The position numbers and the translations under genes are program-made. From positions 1 to 64,000 of the forward strand of contig JASHOA010000030.1 in NCBI GenBank assembly GCA_030041375.1: a stretch of DNA of 64,000 nucleotides, written 5' to 3'. Below the pieces are notes generated by a model, which saw only the letters and a program-made list of their open reading frames with translations, was not told the DNA's origin and did no database searches. Below are positions 8,411-18,022 of this stretch, piece after piece. The stretch's first letter is position 1; every line of letters starts with the position of its first letter. The DNA is from Acetobacteraceae bacterium (lineage in GTDB: Bacteria; Pseudomonadota; Alphaproteobacteria; Acetobacterales; Acetobacteraceae).

Positions 8411-9259
8411 TCAGCCGACCGTGACGGCGCTGGCACCCCAGAGATAGACGCAGGTGAACAGGAACAGCCACACCACGTCCACAAAATGCCAGTACCAGGC
8501 CGCCGCCTCGAACCCGAAGTGACGCTCCGGGCTGAACTGCCCCGCCCGGGCCCGAAAGAAGCAGACCGCCAGGAAGCAGGTGCCGACGATGACGTGGAAA
8601 CCGTGGAACCCGGTAGCGAGGAAGAACACCGAGGGATAAATCCCGCCATGAAACGGGAACGGCGAGTGCGTGTACTCGTAGAGCTGGCCGAGCGTGAAGC
8701 AGATGCCGAGGAAAACCGTCAGGCCCAGCCCCGATACCAGCCCCTTCTGATCCTTCTCGAGCAGGCAATGGTGCGCCCATGTCACCGTGGTGCCCGACAG
8801 CAGCAGGATCATCGTCAGCAGGAACGGCACGCTGAAGGGATCGTCGGTATGAATGCCAACCGGCGGCCATTGCGCGATCGTGGCGAACGAGACGTGCTCG
8901 GGAAACAGGGCGAAATTGAAGAAGGCCCAGAAGAATGCGACGAAAAACATCACCTCGCTGGTGATGAAGAACAGCATCCCGTAGCGCAGGCCGAGTCGCA
9001 CGATCGGCGTGTGCATGGCGGGCACGCGGCTCTCGCGTAACACGTCGCGCCACCACATCAGCATCACGAACAGCACGCCGAGCACGCCGATGATGAGCAG
9101 CGTGTAATTGTCGAAGTTGCCGACCATGATGATGCCGACCAGGGTCAGCGCCCCGAACAGTGCGCCGACGATCGGCCAGGGGCTCGGGTCCACCAGGTGG
9201 TACGGCTGCTTCAGCCCCGAGCTCGTATAGAGTGGGCCCTCGTGCGTCTCGCTGCTCAT
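8411..9259 (-). CDS. ctaE: Cytochrome c oxidase subunit III
   Basis: This 282-residue polytopic inner-membrane subunit of aa3-type cytochrome oxidase has seven hydrophobic segments. Signature stretches are SPWPIVGALFGALTLVG at the start, then MWWRDVLRES, LRYGMLFFITSEVMFFVAFF with the conserved Glu, and a C-terminal ATGFHGFHVIVGT and AAWYWHFVDVVWLFLF. These are diagnostic of CoxIII. The length is normal. The downstream SURF1 gene supports an oxidase assembly context, but the catalytic subunits must lie elsewhere in the genome. Confidence 0.96.
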   Translation of the reverse strand: MSSETHEGPLYTSSGLKQPYHLVDPSPWPIVGALFGALTLVGIIMVGNFDNYTLLIIGVLGVLFVMLMWWRDVLRESRVPAMHTPIVRLGLRYGMLFFITSEVMFFVAFFWAFFNFALFPEHVSFATIAQWPPVGIHTDDPFSVPFLLTMILLLSGTTVTWAHHCLLEKDQKGLVSGLGLTVFLGICFTLGQLYEYTHSPFPFHGGIYPSVFFLATGFHGFHVIVGTCFLAVCFFRARAGQFSPERHFGFEAAAWYWHFVDVVWLFLFTCVYLWGASAVTVG

Positions 9260-9366
9260 GCGTGTTCCGTTCGCTCTCCGCCCCGCATCTCGCCGCGCGG
9301 CCGCGGCATCATCGCCAAAACGCCACGCGGTTCAAGAGCCGGAGGCGGAAGGCACGGCACCGCCGC

Positions 9367-10200
9367 TCAGCAATGGCTCGGCAGGATGCTGAGATGGACC
9401 ATCCGTCCCCGCATCGAGAAGTTGGTGAAATCCATCACCAGGTCGTCCGCCACCCCGTTCAGGAAATAGCGCATGCCGATCTGGAAGTCCGGCAGCATGG
9501 CCGACAGCTCATGACCGAAGAAGGCAACCCGCACATACGTGCTCGGCATTTCCGCCAGTGCCGGGAAACGGGCCTCGGTGCCCTGCGCCCGGGGCGGGTC
9601 CCAACCCTCGATCGCAACCGAACTCCACGAGGCACCGGTCGTATCCGTCCCGTCGAACAGCGGCGTTGCCATGAACTTTCTGCCGGCACGAGCGGCCAGG
9701 ATGATCGCCTCGGTCTGCGCCATCGGAAACAGCGTCCCCGCCGGCAGGGCGATCTTGCTGTGGGTGGGTTCGCTGTAGACCACCTCGCCGGGCCCTCCCG
9801 TCCTCTCCAGGCGCGCCTCGCCGGCGAGCCGGTCGGTCACATCGCCGTTCGTCATGTCCAGGGTGTGGAACCGGAATACCAGGCCGTTCTTCGCTTCCCA
9901 GGTTGCGTAATCGGACAGCGTGTGGGTCAGAGCACCCTCCGCACTGACGAGCGTCATCTCGAGCCGCTGGCGGACCGCCCATCCGTCGCAGGCATCCAGC
10001 ACCTCGAAGCCCATCCGGCCGCTGCCGGCAACAACGCTGGTATCGCGTGGAGTCGCGAGCGTGAGCGTATAGAGGGCCCGCTGGCCGACGAAGGGCAGCG
10101 TCGAACCCGCTTCCGGCGCGGCCGGCGCTGCGCGGGCAGCCGAACCCGAAGCCAGGCCCAGAACGAGAAGAATCAGGATCAGATTCGGCAACTGGCGCAT
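9367..10200 (-). CDS. EipB-like (DUF1849) periplasmic cell-envelope integrity protein
   Basis: This 277-residue exported protein has a signal peptide (NLILILLVLGLASGSAARA) and a beta-rich body. EipB of Brucella is a periplasmic beta-spiral protein that supports envelope integrity and has a conserved disulfide joining an early Cys to the extreme C-terminus. Here C71 (LDACDGW) and the last residue C277 (LPSHC) fit that pattern exactly. Other family stretches include YATWEAKNGLVFRF and LFDGTDTTG. The start ATG 10200 lies 50 bp after the aspS stop, so it is probably cotranscribed with aspS. A much longer open frame upstream is an antisense-type shadow within aspS and is not coding. Confidence 0.8.
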   Translation of the reverse strand: MRQLPNLILILLVLGLASGSAARAAPAAPEAGSTLPFVGQRALYTLTLATPRDTSVVAGSGRMGFEVLDACDGWAVRQRLEMTLVSAEGALTHTLSDYATWEAKNGLVFRFHTLDMTNGDVTDRLAGEARLERTGGPGEVVYSEPTHSKIALPAGTLFPMAQTEAIILAARAGRKFMATPLFDGTDTTGASWSSVAIEGWDPPRAQGTEARFPALAEMPSTYVRVAFFGHELSAMLPDFQIGMRYFLNGVADDLVMDFTNFSMRGRMVHLSILPSHC

Positions 10201-10250
10201 AAAGCCTCGCTCGTGCGTTGAAACAGGATAGTGAGGATCGGCGGCTCCTG

Positions 10251-12038
10251 TCAGCCCGTCTTCCGCTGTGCCGGCAGGGCGAGACGGATCGACAGCTCCC
10301 TGAGCCGCTCCGGCGCAACCTCGGCCGGCGCCCCCATCATCAGGTCCTGGCCCTGCTGGTTGAGCGGGAACAGGATCACCTCCCTGATGTTCGGCTCCTC
10401 GGCCAGCAGCATGACGATCCGGTCGATCCCGGGCGCCGAGCCGCCGTGTGGCGGCGCGCCGTAGCGGAAGGCATTCAGCATGCCCCCGAAGCGCCGCTCC
10501 ACCTCGGCCGCCGGGTAGCCGGCAATGGCGAACGCGCGCAGCATGATGTCCGGCCGGTGGTTGCGGATCGCTCCCGAGGACAGCTCCACTCCGTTGCAGA
10601 CGATATCGTACTGATAGGCCTTGATCGTCAGCGGATCCTGCGTCTCGAGCGCTTCGAGCCCTCCTTGCGGCATGCTGAACGGATTGTGGCTGAAGTCGAT
10701 CTCTCCGGTCTCCTCGTTCCGCTCGTACATCGGAAAATCGGTGATCCAGCAGAAGCGGAACGCATCGCGCTCGCAAAGCCCGAGCTCCTCGCCGAGCTTC
10801 GTTCTCACGGAACCGGCGAATTTCTCGACTTCTCCCTTCTTTCCGGCAGCCAGGAAAACCGCATCTCCGGTCGCCAGCCCGAGCGAGGTGCGAATCGCCT
10901 CCGCCCGCTCCGCCTCCAGGTTGCGCGCGATCGGTCCCTTCGCCCCCTCGACGCCGAAGATGATGTAGCCAAGCCCGCTCGCACCTTCCGCCCGCGCCCA
11001 TTCGTTCAGCTTGTCGAAGAAGCTCCGCGGCTGCCCTCCCGCTCCGGGAGCCGGGATGGCCCTGACCACCCCACCCTCGGCAGCGATGCGGGCGAAGAGT
11101 GCAAACCCCGAGCCCGCGAATTCTGCCGTCACGTCGCGGATACGGAGCGGATTGCGCAGATCCGGCTTGTCCGTGCCGTATTCGGCCAGCGCACGCTCGT
11201 AGGGGATGCGCGGAAAGGGCGGGTTCGTGACCGCCCGCCCGCCCGCGAACTCGGAAAAAACTCCAGCCATCACCGGCTCGATGGCGGCAAACACATCCTC
11301 CTGGGTCACGAAGCTCATTTCGAAGTCGAGTTGGTAGAACTCGCCGGGGCTGCGGTCCGCGCGCGACGCTTCGTCGCGGAAGCACGGCGCGATCTGGAAG
11401 TAGCGCTCGAACCCGGCCACCATGATGAGCTGCTTGAACTGCTGCGGCGCCTGTGGCAGCGCATAGAATTGACCCGGGTGCAACCGCGCGGGAACGAGGA
11501 AGTCGCGCGCGCCCTCGGGCGAGGAGGCAGTCAGGATCGGGGTCGCGAACTCGACGAATCCCGCCTCCGCCATGCGCCGCCGGATCGAGGCGATCACCGC
11601 CGTGCGCAGCATGATGTTGCGATGCATCTTCTCCCGGCGAAGATCGAGGAAGCGGTATTTGAGCCGCAAATCTTCCGGGAACTCCGCCTCGCCCGCCACC
11701 TGGATCGGCAGCATCTCCGCTGCCGACTGCACGAGAAGCGCCGTCACCCGAAGCTCGATCTCGCCCGTCGGCAGCTTCGGATTGGCGGTCCCCGGTGCGC
11801 GCGCCACCACCGTCCCGGTCAGCGTGACGACACTTTCGACGCGCAGCCGCTCCGCTTCCACGAAAACCGCGTTCTCGCGGTCGAATACGCACTGGGTCAG
11901 TCCGAAATGGTCCCTGAGGTCGATGAAGAGCAGCCCGCCATGATCGCGCTTGGCATGCACCCAGCCGGAAAGGCGGGCCGCGACCCCGATATCGGCGGCA
12001 CGAAGCGCGCCGCAATTATGCGTGCGATAAGGATGCAT
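10251..12038 (-). CDS. aspS: Aspartate--tRNA(Asp/Asn) ligase
   Basis: This 595-residue class II aminoacyl-tRNA synthetase charges tRNA(Asp) with aspartate. An OB-fold anticodon-binding domain comes first ([20 protein letters not shown]). Motif 2 is in [20 protein letters not shown] and motif 3 in [13 protein letters not shown], with the bacterial GAD insertion between them. H33 in RDHGG matches the non-discriminating AspRS group, where discriminating E. coli AspRS has Leu. The enzyme therefore probably also makes Asp-tRNA(Asn), to be corrected by GatCAB, which is not in the window. It is divergent from rnd, sharing a 105-bp promoter region. Confidence 0.96.
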   Translation of the reverse strand: MHPYRTHNCGALRAADIGVAARLSGWVHAKRDHGGLLFIDLRDHFGLTQCVFDRENAVFVEAERLRVESVVTLTGTVVARAPGTANPKLPTGEIELRVTALLVQSAAEMLPIQVAGEAEFPEDLRLKYRFLDLRREKMHRNIMLRTAVIASIRRRMAEAGFVEFATPILTASSPEGARDFLVPARLHPGQFYALPQAPQQFKQLIMVAGFERYFQIAPCFRDEASRADRSPGEFYQLDFEMSFVTQEDVFAAIEPVMAGVFSEFAGGRAVTNPPFPRIPYERALAEYGTDKPDLRNPLRIRDVTAEFAGSGFALFARIAAEGGVVRAIPAPGAGGQPRSFFDKLNEWARAEGASGLGYIIFGVEGAKGPIARNLEAERAEAIRTSLGLATGDAVFLAAGKKGEVEKFAGSVRTKLGEELGLCERDAFRFCWITDFPMYERNEETGEIDFSHNPFSMPQGGLEALETQDPLTIKAYQYDIVCNGVELSSGAIRNHRPDIMLRAFAIAGYPAAEVERRFGGMLNAFRYGAPPHGGSAPGIDRIVMLLAEEPNIREVILFPLNQQGQDLMMGAPAEVAPERLRELSIRLALPAQRKTG

Positions 12039-12143
12039 CGGTGGCTTCCGCTGCCGGCAAGGCCGGCAGAAGCGCCGCCGGCTTGCCGCCTGTCAAGCCG
12101 CCGCCGGCTTCCCCCTCCGCGAGGGCCCGTGTAGAAGCCCGGG

Positions 12144-13364
12144 ATGCATCGTCCCGCGGACCGCCTCCCGGCCACGCCGGCGCCATCGCAAACCCCACCC
12201 TCATCGATCCCTCTCCTCAACACCACCGCGGAGCTCGCCACTTTCTGCGAGCGCCTCGCCTCCGAACAATTCATTGCCGTGGATACCGAGTTCATGCGCG
12301 AGCGCACCTACTGGCCGCGCCTCTGCGTGGTCCAGCTCGCAGGCGTGAACGAGGCTGCGGTGATCGATGCCATCGCCCAGGGTATCGACCTTTCTCCTCT
12401 CGGCCACCTGCTCGCCGACCGGGCGGTCACCAAGGTCTTCCACGCCGCCCGCCAGGACGTGGAGATTTTCCTCCTCCTGTTCGGCGCGGTGCCCACCCCG
12501 CTGTTCGATACCCAGGTCGCGGCCATGGTCGCCGGATACGGCGATCAGGTCGGTTACGACCAGCTCGTCGCCTCCCTCACCGGCGCCAATATCGATAAGG
12601 CCCACCGCTTCAGCGACTGGTCGGCCCGACCGCTCTCACCGGCCCAGATCGCCTATGCGGCTTCCGACGTGACGCACCTTTGCACCGTCTATCAGAAACT
12701 CCGCGCCCGGCTCGAGCGCGAGGGCCGGCTCGCCTGGGTCGCCGAGGAAATGGCCGTGCTCGCCGACCCCGCGACCTACCGCAACGATCCGGAAACGGCG
12801 TGGGAACGCCTCAGGCCCCGCACCGCCAACCGCCGCATGCTCGGCGCCCTGCGCGCCATCGCCGCCTGGCGGGAGCGCGAGGCACAGCGAATCGACATCC
12901 CGCGCCAGCGTCTCCTGAAGGATGAAACGCTGCTCGAGATTGCGGCGACCGCGCCCGCCACCGCCGCGGCCCTGGCGCGCGCCCGTGGCCTCCCCCGCGG
13001 CTTCGCCGAGGGCAAGTCCGGCACCGGCCTGCTCGCCGCGATCGCCGCCGCGCGCGAGCTGCCCGACTCCGCGCTGCCGCTGCCTCCCTCCGCAGGCAAG
13101 TCCGGCCGTCCCGCCCCGGGGCTGGTGGCTCTCCTCAAGGTGCTGCTCGCGGCGCGGTGCGAGGCCCATCACGTCGCACCTCGGCTGATCGCCTCCGCCG
13201 ATGAGATCGACCGTCTCGCCGCCGAAGAGACGCCTGACATCCCCGCCCTCCATGGCTGGCGGCGCGAGGTGTTCGGCGCCGACGCTCTGGCTCTCAAGGC
13301 CGGCCGGATCGCGCTGGCCATCGAGCGAGGCCGCATCAAGCTCCTGCCGATGCCTCCGCCGTAA
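12144..13364 (+). CDS. rnd: Ribonuclease D
   Basis: This 406-residue 3'-5' exoribonuclease trims tRNA precursors and other small RNAs. The DEDD exonuclease domain begins with IAVDTEFMRERTYWP (D47 and E49). It continues with KVFHAARQDVEIF, carrying the second Asp region, and YAASDVTHLCTVY, the Exo III motif. The C-terminal half contains a helical HRDC-type nucleic-acid-binding region around RLLKDETLLEIA. Length is slightly above E. coli RNase D. The start at 12144 is the first ATG of the frame; no strong ribosome site is visible, so a later start near residue 25 is possible. It is divergently transcribed from aspS. Confidence 0.92.
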   Translation: MHRPADRLPATPAPSQTPPSSIPLLNTTAELATFCERLASEQFIAVDTEFMRERTYWPRLCVVQLAGVNEAAVIDAIAQGIDLSPLGHLLADRAVTKVFHAARQDVEIFLLLFGAVPTPLFDTQVAAMVAGYGDQVGYDQLVASLTGANIDKAHRFSDWSARPLSPAQIAYAASDVTHLCTVYQKLRARLEREGRLAWVAEEMAVLADPATYRNDPETAWERLRPRTANRRMLGALRAIAAWREREAQRIDIPRQRLLKDETLLEIAATAPATAAALARARGLPRGFAEGKSGTGLLAAIAAARELPDSALPLPPSAGKSGRPAPGLVALLKVLLAARCEAHHVAPRLIASADEIDRLAAEETPDIPALHGWRREVFGADALALKAGRIALAIERGRIKLLPMPPP

Positions 13365-13382
13365 CCCTCGCCGGCTCCCCGA

Positions 13383-14264
13383 TCACCGGCTCCAGTCCAC
13401 CCTGGCGCCGATCGCCGCCAACCCCTGCGCCGCCGCATCTTCGTCTCCCAGCCTGACCCTCCCGCCCATTCCTTCGATCGCCCGCGCGTATTGTTCGGTC
13501 AGGCGAGGTTCGCCAAGCAAATGCACCACGGCCGGCTCCGGAAGTTCGGCGCGCACCTCGTGGCCGATCAGGAGGCCCGACAGATAAGAGGCAGCGGCGG
13601 CCTCATCGAGCCGCCCGGCCAGGCCGAGCGTCCGTACTCCGAAGAGATGATGCAGCCAGCCACCAGGATCGCCGGCGCGGGCAAACCCGAGATCGAACGC
13701 CGCCCAATCGGTCGGCCCCTGCCGCATCATCCGCCCGAGGATGCTGTGCTCCCTGAGCACGCCGAACACTTCCCCGCTCATGTGCGTGGCAAAGCCCATC
13801 ATACGGCCGTCCCGGCAGGTCACCCACTTGCTGTGCGTCCCCGGCAGGCAGACGAGCCCGCCTCCCCCAAAATGGGGCGCAAGCCCTACGATCTTGGTCT
13901 CCTCCCCGCGCATGACGTCCGGCACACCCTCTTGATCCTGCGCCGAGACCCCCGCCACCAGCCTCACGCGCGCACCCTCGAACGGCACCGCCACGATCGC
14001 GCCTGCCAACTCGGCGATACCGGCCGGACAGGGCACGTAGGCGGCCTCCTGCCAGCCCTGCCGGCTGCCGATCATGCCGCAAAGCAGCACGCGGTCCTCG
14101 CCGCCATCCAGCCAATCGCCGATCTCACCCCTCAGCGTCTCGGCAAATTGTCTCCCGGCAACCTGCAGGATGCCCCTCGGCGCGGCGCGTCGCTCGAGGA
14201 TCGCGCCGTCAGGCGCCAGCCGGTATGCGCGGAAATTGCTCGTGCCCCAATCGACGCCGATCAT
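13383..14264 (-). CDS. dgoK: 2-dehydro-3-deoxygalactonokinase-like sugar-acid kinase
   Basis: This 293-residue protein likely phosphorylates 2-keto-3-deoxygalactonate with ATP in the De Ley-Doudoroff route for galactose or galactonate. Family features are the N-terminal phosphate loop IGVDWGTSNFRAY, LLCGMIGSRQGW, LPGTHSKWV and GFATHMSGEVF. The partners dgoA (aldolase) and dgoD (dehydratase) are not adjacent, so the pathway is incomplete here. The gene converges with rnd, 18 bp between stops. Confidence 0.85.
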   Translation of the reverse strand: MIGVDWGTSNFRAYRLAPDGAILERRAAPRGILQVAGRQFAETLRGEIGDWLDGGEDRVLLCGMIGSRQGWQEAAYVPCPAGIAELAGAIVAVPFEGARVRLVAGVSAQDQEGVPDVMRGEETKIVGLAPHFGGGGLVCLPGTHSKWVTCRDGRMMGFATHMSGEVFGVLREHSILGRMMRQGPTDWAAFDLGFARAGDPGGWLHHLFGVRTLGLAGRLDEAAAASYLSGLLIGHEVRAELPEPAVVHLLGEPRLTEQYARAIEGMGGRVRLGDEDAAAQGLAAIGARVDWSR

Positions 14265-14569
14265 CGCCCTTGCCCGAAGCCGCTACCCCGCCGCTTTATT
14301 CACGCTTCCCCGCATTGGCGATATCCCAGTAAGCCGATCCCGTTCCGCCTGCCTCAGCTCGGCCCGATATCGACCATTCATCGTCGCTCCCACGCATGGC
14401 GGGCACGATAGATCAATCACCGCTCCGGGCCGGGTCATGCCCGTCGGGACTCCGTTTCACAGAGAGGCAGGGGCCGGGCGGACAACCCCTTGAAAGCTCC
14501 CCTCCAGCGGGTTCATTCGGGCCCGCTGGCGCTGACGACCCCGATTTGTGCAGCCGCCGGGACCCGCCC
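14265..14569. other. Intergenic stretch with no recognised feature
   Basis: This is about 305 bp between two minus-strand genes. I see no convincing small gene, RNA, terminator or repeat family member in it. It may carry the promoter of the downstream-reading kinase gene, whose start is at the left edge. Confidence 0.5.
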
Positions 14570-15379
14570 TCAACGTGAGTAGGTGCCGGTGACGCTGCCG
14601 CTCCCGCCGTTGAACCCGCTCCAGTTCGACGAATAATCGTAGATGCCGTTGCCGGCATTGTTGACCGTCGTCGTGTAGCTCGCTGTCTGGCCGTCCCTGA
14701 GTGTTGTCGAGCCGGTGCGCGTCAGGTCGTGATTCGCCGGATTGAACGTCTGGTCCACCGTCTGCGTATAGGCTTTTCCGTTCGGCCCCACGTCCGTATA
14801 GCTGTAAGCGTAATTCCCGCGGCCGGAACGGCTGAAATCGGTCGTGCTCGTCGTCGTCTTGCCGTTGAATCCGGTCGCGGTCATCGTCCGCGTGTAGCTG
14901 CCGTTGGCCGGGTTGAAGGTCCGGCTCACGTCGGTCGTCGCGGTGCGTCCGCCAGGCCCGGTCACGCTCCGGTCATAAGTGTAGTCTCCGTAGCCCGTCC
15001 GGCTGAACGTGCGATCATAGCCCACGCCTTGCCCGCCCGGCAGCCTCGTGGTGCGGCTGAAAGAGAAATTCTGCCCGTGCGGATAGGGATTCCGCACTCC
15101 GAAGCCGTTGCCCGAAGGCGCGCGGGGGAATGGTGAGGCGGCGCCCCTCCACGCGTTCGCCGGGCGTGACCCGCTGCCCTGCCAGCCGCCAGGCGTTGCG
15201 TGCCACCCACCGCCCTGCCCGCCTCCGCCCTGCCCATGCCAGCCGCCCGTCCAGCCGCCACCCGCCGGGGCGCGCACCGGGCCGGCAGCCAGCCCCGCCG
15301 GGGAAGCGGCCAAGGTGGCCGCACTGAGAAACGCGCCCATCAGGGCCATGCGACGCAACACGGAAGCACGCCTTGCCAT
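14570..15379 (-). CDS. Secreted Gly/Ser/Thr-rich repeat protein of unknown function
   Basis: This 269-residue protein has a signal peptide (LMGAFLSAATLAASPAGLAA) and a Gly/Trp-rich segment (residues about 38-75). The C-terminal half contains degenerate repeats of roughly 45 residues. Each unit has a G-GDY-Y or G-GNYAY start, a GPGG/GPNG turn and a TFNPAN block (about residues 155 and 212). The composition (Thr, Gly, Tyr, Asn) and spacing suggest an extracellular beta-structured or surface-associated protein. I do not recognise the family. ATG 15379 has GGAG seven bases upstream. The gene stands alone between the kinase gene and a family A repeat. Confidence 0.75.
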   Translation of the reverse strand: MARRASVLRRMALMGAFLSAATLAASPAGLAAGPVRAPAGGGWTGGWHGQGGGGQGGGWHATPGGWQGSGSRPANAWRGAASPFPRAPSGNGFGVRNPYPHGQNFSFSRTTRLPGGQGVGYDRTFSRTGYGDYTYDRSVTGPGGRTATTDVSRTFNPANGSYTRTMTATGFNGKTTTSTTDFSRSGRGNYAYSYTDVGPNGKAYTQTVDQTFNPANHDLTRTGSTTLRDGQTASYTTTVNNAGNGIYDYSSNWSGFNGGSGSVTGTYSR

Positions 15380-15500
15380 CGGCTAACTCCAAATAAACGC
15401 AACGGGACCGTTTTATAGTCCCGGTGCCACGGCATTCCATAAAAATGTCGTAACGTCGTGTAACCCCGCCTCGCCACTTCCCCGCTTCAGGTGTCACACG

Positions 15501-15607
15501 CTAGCCCGCGATCGCCCGAGGCGGAATCGTCGGAGGGCGTGAATCGCGGGCTCGAATAAAGCGCGAGACCCGTGTCGGGCTGCACAGTCAGCCCGACACG
15601 GGTCTAG
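15501..15607 (+). repeat. 107-bp CTAG-bounded palindromic repeat, copy 2 (family A)
   Basis: This copy is nearly identical to copy 1 and exactly the same length, running from CTAG (15501-15504) to CTAG (15604-15607). Both stems are intact. Differences from copy 1 fall mainly in the linker (AAAGCGCGAGACCC) and in the loop of the second stem (CACAGT). It lies between the 5' side of the secreted-protein gene and the 3' end of an EamA transporter gene. Confidence 0.9.
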
Positions 15608-15673
15608 ATCGACCGGGTGGCAGCGCGCTCCCTTGCACGCTGCTTTCGCTTCCTGCAGGCCCGGAAACTCCCA

Positions 15674-16513
15674 TCAGAGACGAATCATCACCATGCCGAT
15701 CACGATCGCACTGGCCGCCATCCAGCGCAGCGGCCGCACGTGTTCCTTGAGCGCAAAGCTCGCAATGCCTGCCGAGATCAGAACGCTCGTCTCCCGGAGC
15801 GCCGCCACCTCCGGAATCGGCGCCTTGGTCATCGCCCAGATCACGATCCAGTAAGCGCCGAGCGAAAGCGCCCCGCCGAGCAGGGCCGGCGCGAAATGCA
15901 CACGGGCCGATTCTACCAGCAGCCGGCCGCGGATACTGAACACCACCAGCGGCAGCGGCACCGCATCCAGCACGAACAACAGCGCGGCATACGCGCCCGG
16001 GTTGCCGGAAACCCGCCCGCCCATGCCATCGACAATCGTGTAGCCGGCGATAATGCCCGCCGTCAGCAAGGCAAACCCGATCGCCCCGCCGCCCGCGCCG
16101 ATCACCCGGCCGCGTCGGGCCGGGATCAGCAGCACGCCGCCCGCCAGCAGCACGACCCCGGCCAGTGCGTGGGCCGGGATCCGTTCTCCAAGCACAATGA
16201 GCGCGACCAGCGTCGTGATCAGCGGCGCCCCGCCCCGCGCCACCGGATAGACCTCGCTCATCTCACCCCGGCGATAGGCTTCCGCGAGCGCCAGGTAGTA
16301 GCCGAGATGCACCACGATCGAGGCTGCGACATAGGGCAACGCAGCCGGCCGCGGCATGCCGAACGCCGCCAGCAGTGGCAGCCCAATCAGCCCGCTGGCC
16401 AGGGTGAGCAACGTCATCGCAATCAGCGGCTCGGCTCGCGCCTTGACGAGCGCATTCCAGCTCGCATGCATGATGGCCGCGGCCAGCACCAGGCTGAACA
16501 CCAACGTCGTCAT
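15674..16513 (-). CDS. EamA-family (DMT) transporter
   Basis: This 279-residue inner-membrane protein has ten hydrophobic helices in two five-helix EamA repeats, the drug/metabolite transporter fold. The first repeat opens with AAAIMHASWNALVKARAEP and closes around GVVLLAGGVLLIP. The second opens with FALLTAGIIAGYTIVDG and ends WMAASAIVIGMVMIRL. The transported compound cannot be inferred. ATG 16513 is chosen because AAGGAG stands eight bases upstream; upstream codons of the open frame overlap the promoter of the divergent aminotransferase gene. Confidence 0.85.
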   Translation of the reverse strand: MTTLVFSLVLAAAIMHASWNALVKARAEPLIAMTLLTLASGLIGLPLLAAFGMPRPAALPYVAASIVVHLGYYLALAEAYRRGEMSEVYPVARGGAPLITTLVALIVLGERIPAHALAGVVLLAGGVLLIPARRGRVIGAGGGAIGFALLTAGIIAGYTIVDGMGGRVSGNPGAYAALLFVLDAVPLPLVVFSIRGRLLVESARVHFAPALLGGALSLGAYWIVIWAMTKAPIPEVAALRETSVLISAGIASFALKEHVRPLRWMAASAIVIGMVMIRL

Positions 16514-16716
16514 GCCGCTCCTTCCCGCCCGGAAAAGAGAGAGTGGCATTGCAACCTGACTGTCACAATCGCCCGCAGAACCCAGCCGGTCCCGCCCCGT
16601 CGAAAGCGGCGCTGCTCTTCCCGGAGGGCCGGTTCGCGGCCCCGACCTTGCCGAACCTCCCAACCGGTGCTCTATCCCGTCGCGAAACGGGCGCGCCGGG
16701 ACAGGAGAGAAAGCCC

Positions 16717-18018
16717 ATGAACGGACGGACGCGGAGCGAGCGCGAACGGATGCTGGTTGAACTGGCACGCCGGGTGCTGCCCGCCGCTAGCTTCGGAAAC
16801 ACGGGGCTCGAAGTGGTGATCGCCGAGGGAAAAGGCGGCCGCGTCCGCGATGTGAGCGGCAACGAATACGTGGACTTTCTGCTCGGCTCGGGGCCGATGT
16901 TCCTCGGCCACGCCCACCCCGAAGTGCTCGCCGCCGTCGAGGCACAGTTGCTGCGCGGCACCACCTTCTTCGCCAACAGCGAGCCCGGCATCCGCCTTGC
17001 CGCGGCCATCGTCGATGCGCTGCCCTGTGCCGAGCAGGTGCGCTTCGTCTCCAGCGGAACCGAGGCCGACGCCTACGCCATGCGTCTCGCCCGCGCCTTC
17101 CGCCGGCGCGACAAGATCCTCAAGTTCGAGGGTGGCTATCACGGCATGAGCGACTATTCGCTGATGAGTCTCGCCCCGAAACGACCCGGCAATTTCCCGC
17201 GCCCGGTGCCCGATTCGGCCGGCATCCCCGCCAGCGTCAGCGAAGAGGTCCTGATCGCACCCTTCAATGATGCCGCGCTCGCCGCCAGCCTGATCCACGA
17301 GCACCGCGACGAACTCGCCGGCGTGATCGTCGAGCCGCTGCAGCGCCTCCTGCCGCCGAAGCCCGGTTTCCTCGAAGCGCTGCGCAAGGTGACGGCCGAG
17401 CACGAGATCCCGCTGATCTTCGACGAAGTGGTGACCGGCTTCCGTCTCGCCTATGGCGGGGCGCAGGAATATTACGGTGTCGTTCCGGATATCTGCACGC
17501 TTGGCAAGATCGTGGGCGGCGGCTTCCCCCTCGCCGCGATCGCCGGCCGGGCAGACATCATGGCCCATTTCGACCGCGCCCTGGTCGGCGATGAGCGCTA
17601 CCTCATCCAGATCGGCACCCTCTCCGGCAATCCGGTGGCCGCCGCAGCCGGCCTTGCCTCGCTCGAAATCCTGAGGCGCCCAGGCACTTACGAGAGCGTG
17701 TTCGCCGCCGGGCGTGAACTGATGGAGAACCTTTCGCGGAGCGTGCGCGAGGCCGGGCTCCCCGCTCGGGTGGTCGGCGTCCCTCCCCTCTTCGATCTCG
17801 CCTTCCGCTCGGGCGAAGTCTCGGACTACCGCGGCTGGCTCGCCCAGGACACCGAGATGCAGAAGCGCTTCAACCGCCGCCTGCTCGAAGAGGGCGTGTT
17901 GAAGGGCGAAAGCAAGTTCTATGTCTCGCTCGCCCATGACGCGGCAGACCTCCGCCACACCATCGAGGCCTTCCCGCGAGCGGTCGAAGCGGCCCTGGAG
18001 GCCTCGGTCCCGGCCTGA
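16717..18018 (+). CDS. Class III PLP aminotransferase, glutamate-1-semialdehyde aminomutase-like
   Basis: This 433-residue PLP enzyme is related to HemL and to omega-aminotransferases. Recognisable features are the cofactor segments RFVSSGTEADAYAMRLAR and KFEGGYHGMSDY, LIFDEVVTGFRLAYGG with the PLP-interacting Asp, and Schiff-base K264 in TLGKIVGGGFPLAA. Some blocks differ from housekeeping HemL and the neighbours are unrelated to tetrapyrrole synthesis. A catabolic aminotransferase or aminomutase is therefore more likely than haem synthesis. Start ATG 16717 follows AGGAGAGAA. The following glycosyltransferase starts almost immediately, suggesting cotranscription. Confidence 0.85.
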   Translation: MNGRTRSERERMLVELARRVLPAASFGNTGLEVVIAEGKGGRVRDVSGNEYVDFLLGSGPMFLGHAHPEVLAAVEAQLLRGTTFFANSEPGIRLAAAIVDALPCAEQVRFVSSGTEADAYAMRLARAFRRRDKILKFEGGYHGMSDYSLMSLAPKRPGNFPRPVPDSAGIPASVSEEVLIAPFNDAALAASLIHEHRDELAGVIVEPLQRLLPPKPGFLEALRKVTAEHEIPLIFDEVVTGFRLAYGGAQEYYGVVPDICTLGKIVGGGFPLAAIAGRADIMAHFDRALVGDERYLIQIGTLSGNPVAAAAGLASLEILRRPGTYESVFAAGRELMENLSRSVREAGLPARVVGVPPLFDLAFRSGEVSDYRGWLAQDTEMQKRFNRRLLEEGVLKGESKFYVSLAHDAADLRHTIEAFPRAVEAALEASVPA

Positions 18019-18022
18019 GACG

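Noticed and set aside
10201-12015. Upstream extension of the EipB-like frame through aspS
   Set aside because: The signal peptide at residue 1 from ATG 10200 and the family length show the real start; the extension is an out-of-frame shadow.
16717-18018. Housekeeping hemL
   Set aside because: The fold and Lys site fit, but several blocks differ from HemL and the neighbours are unrelated, so I kept a generic aminotransferase call.
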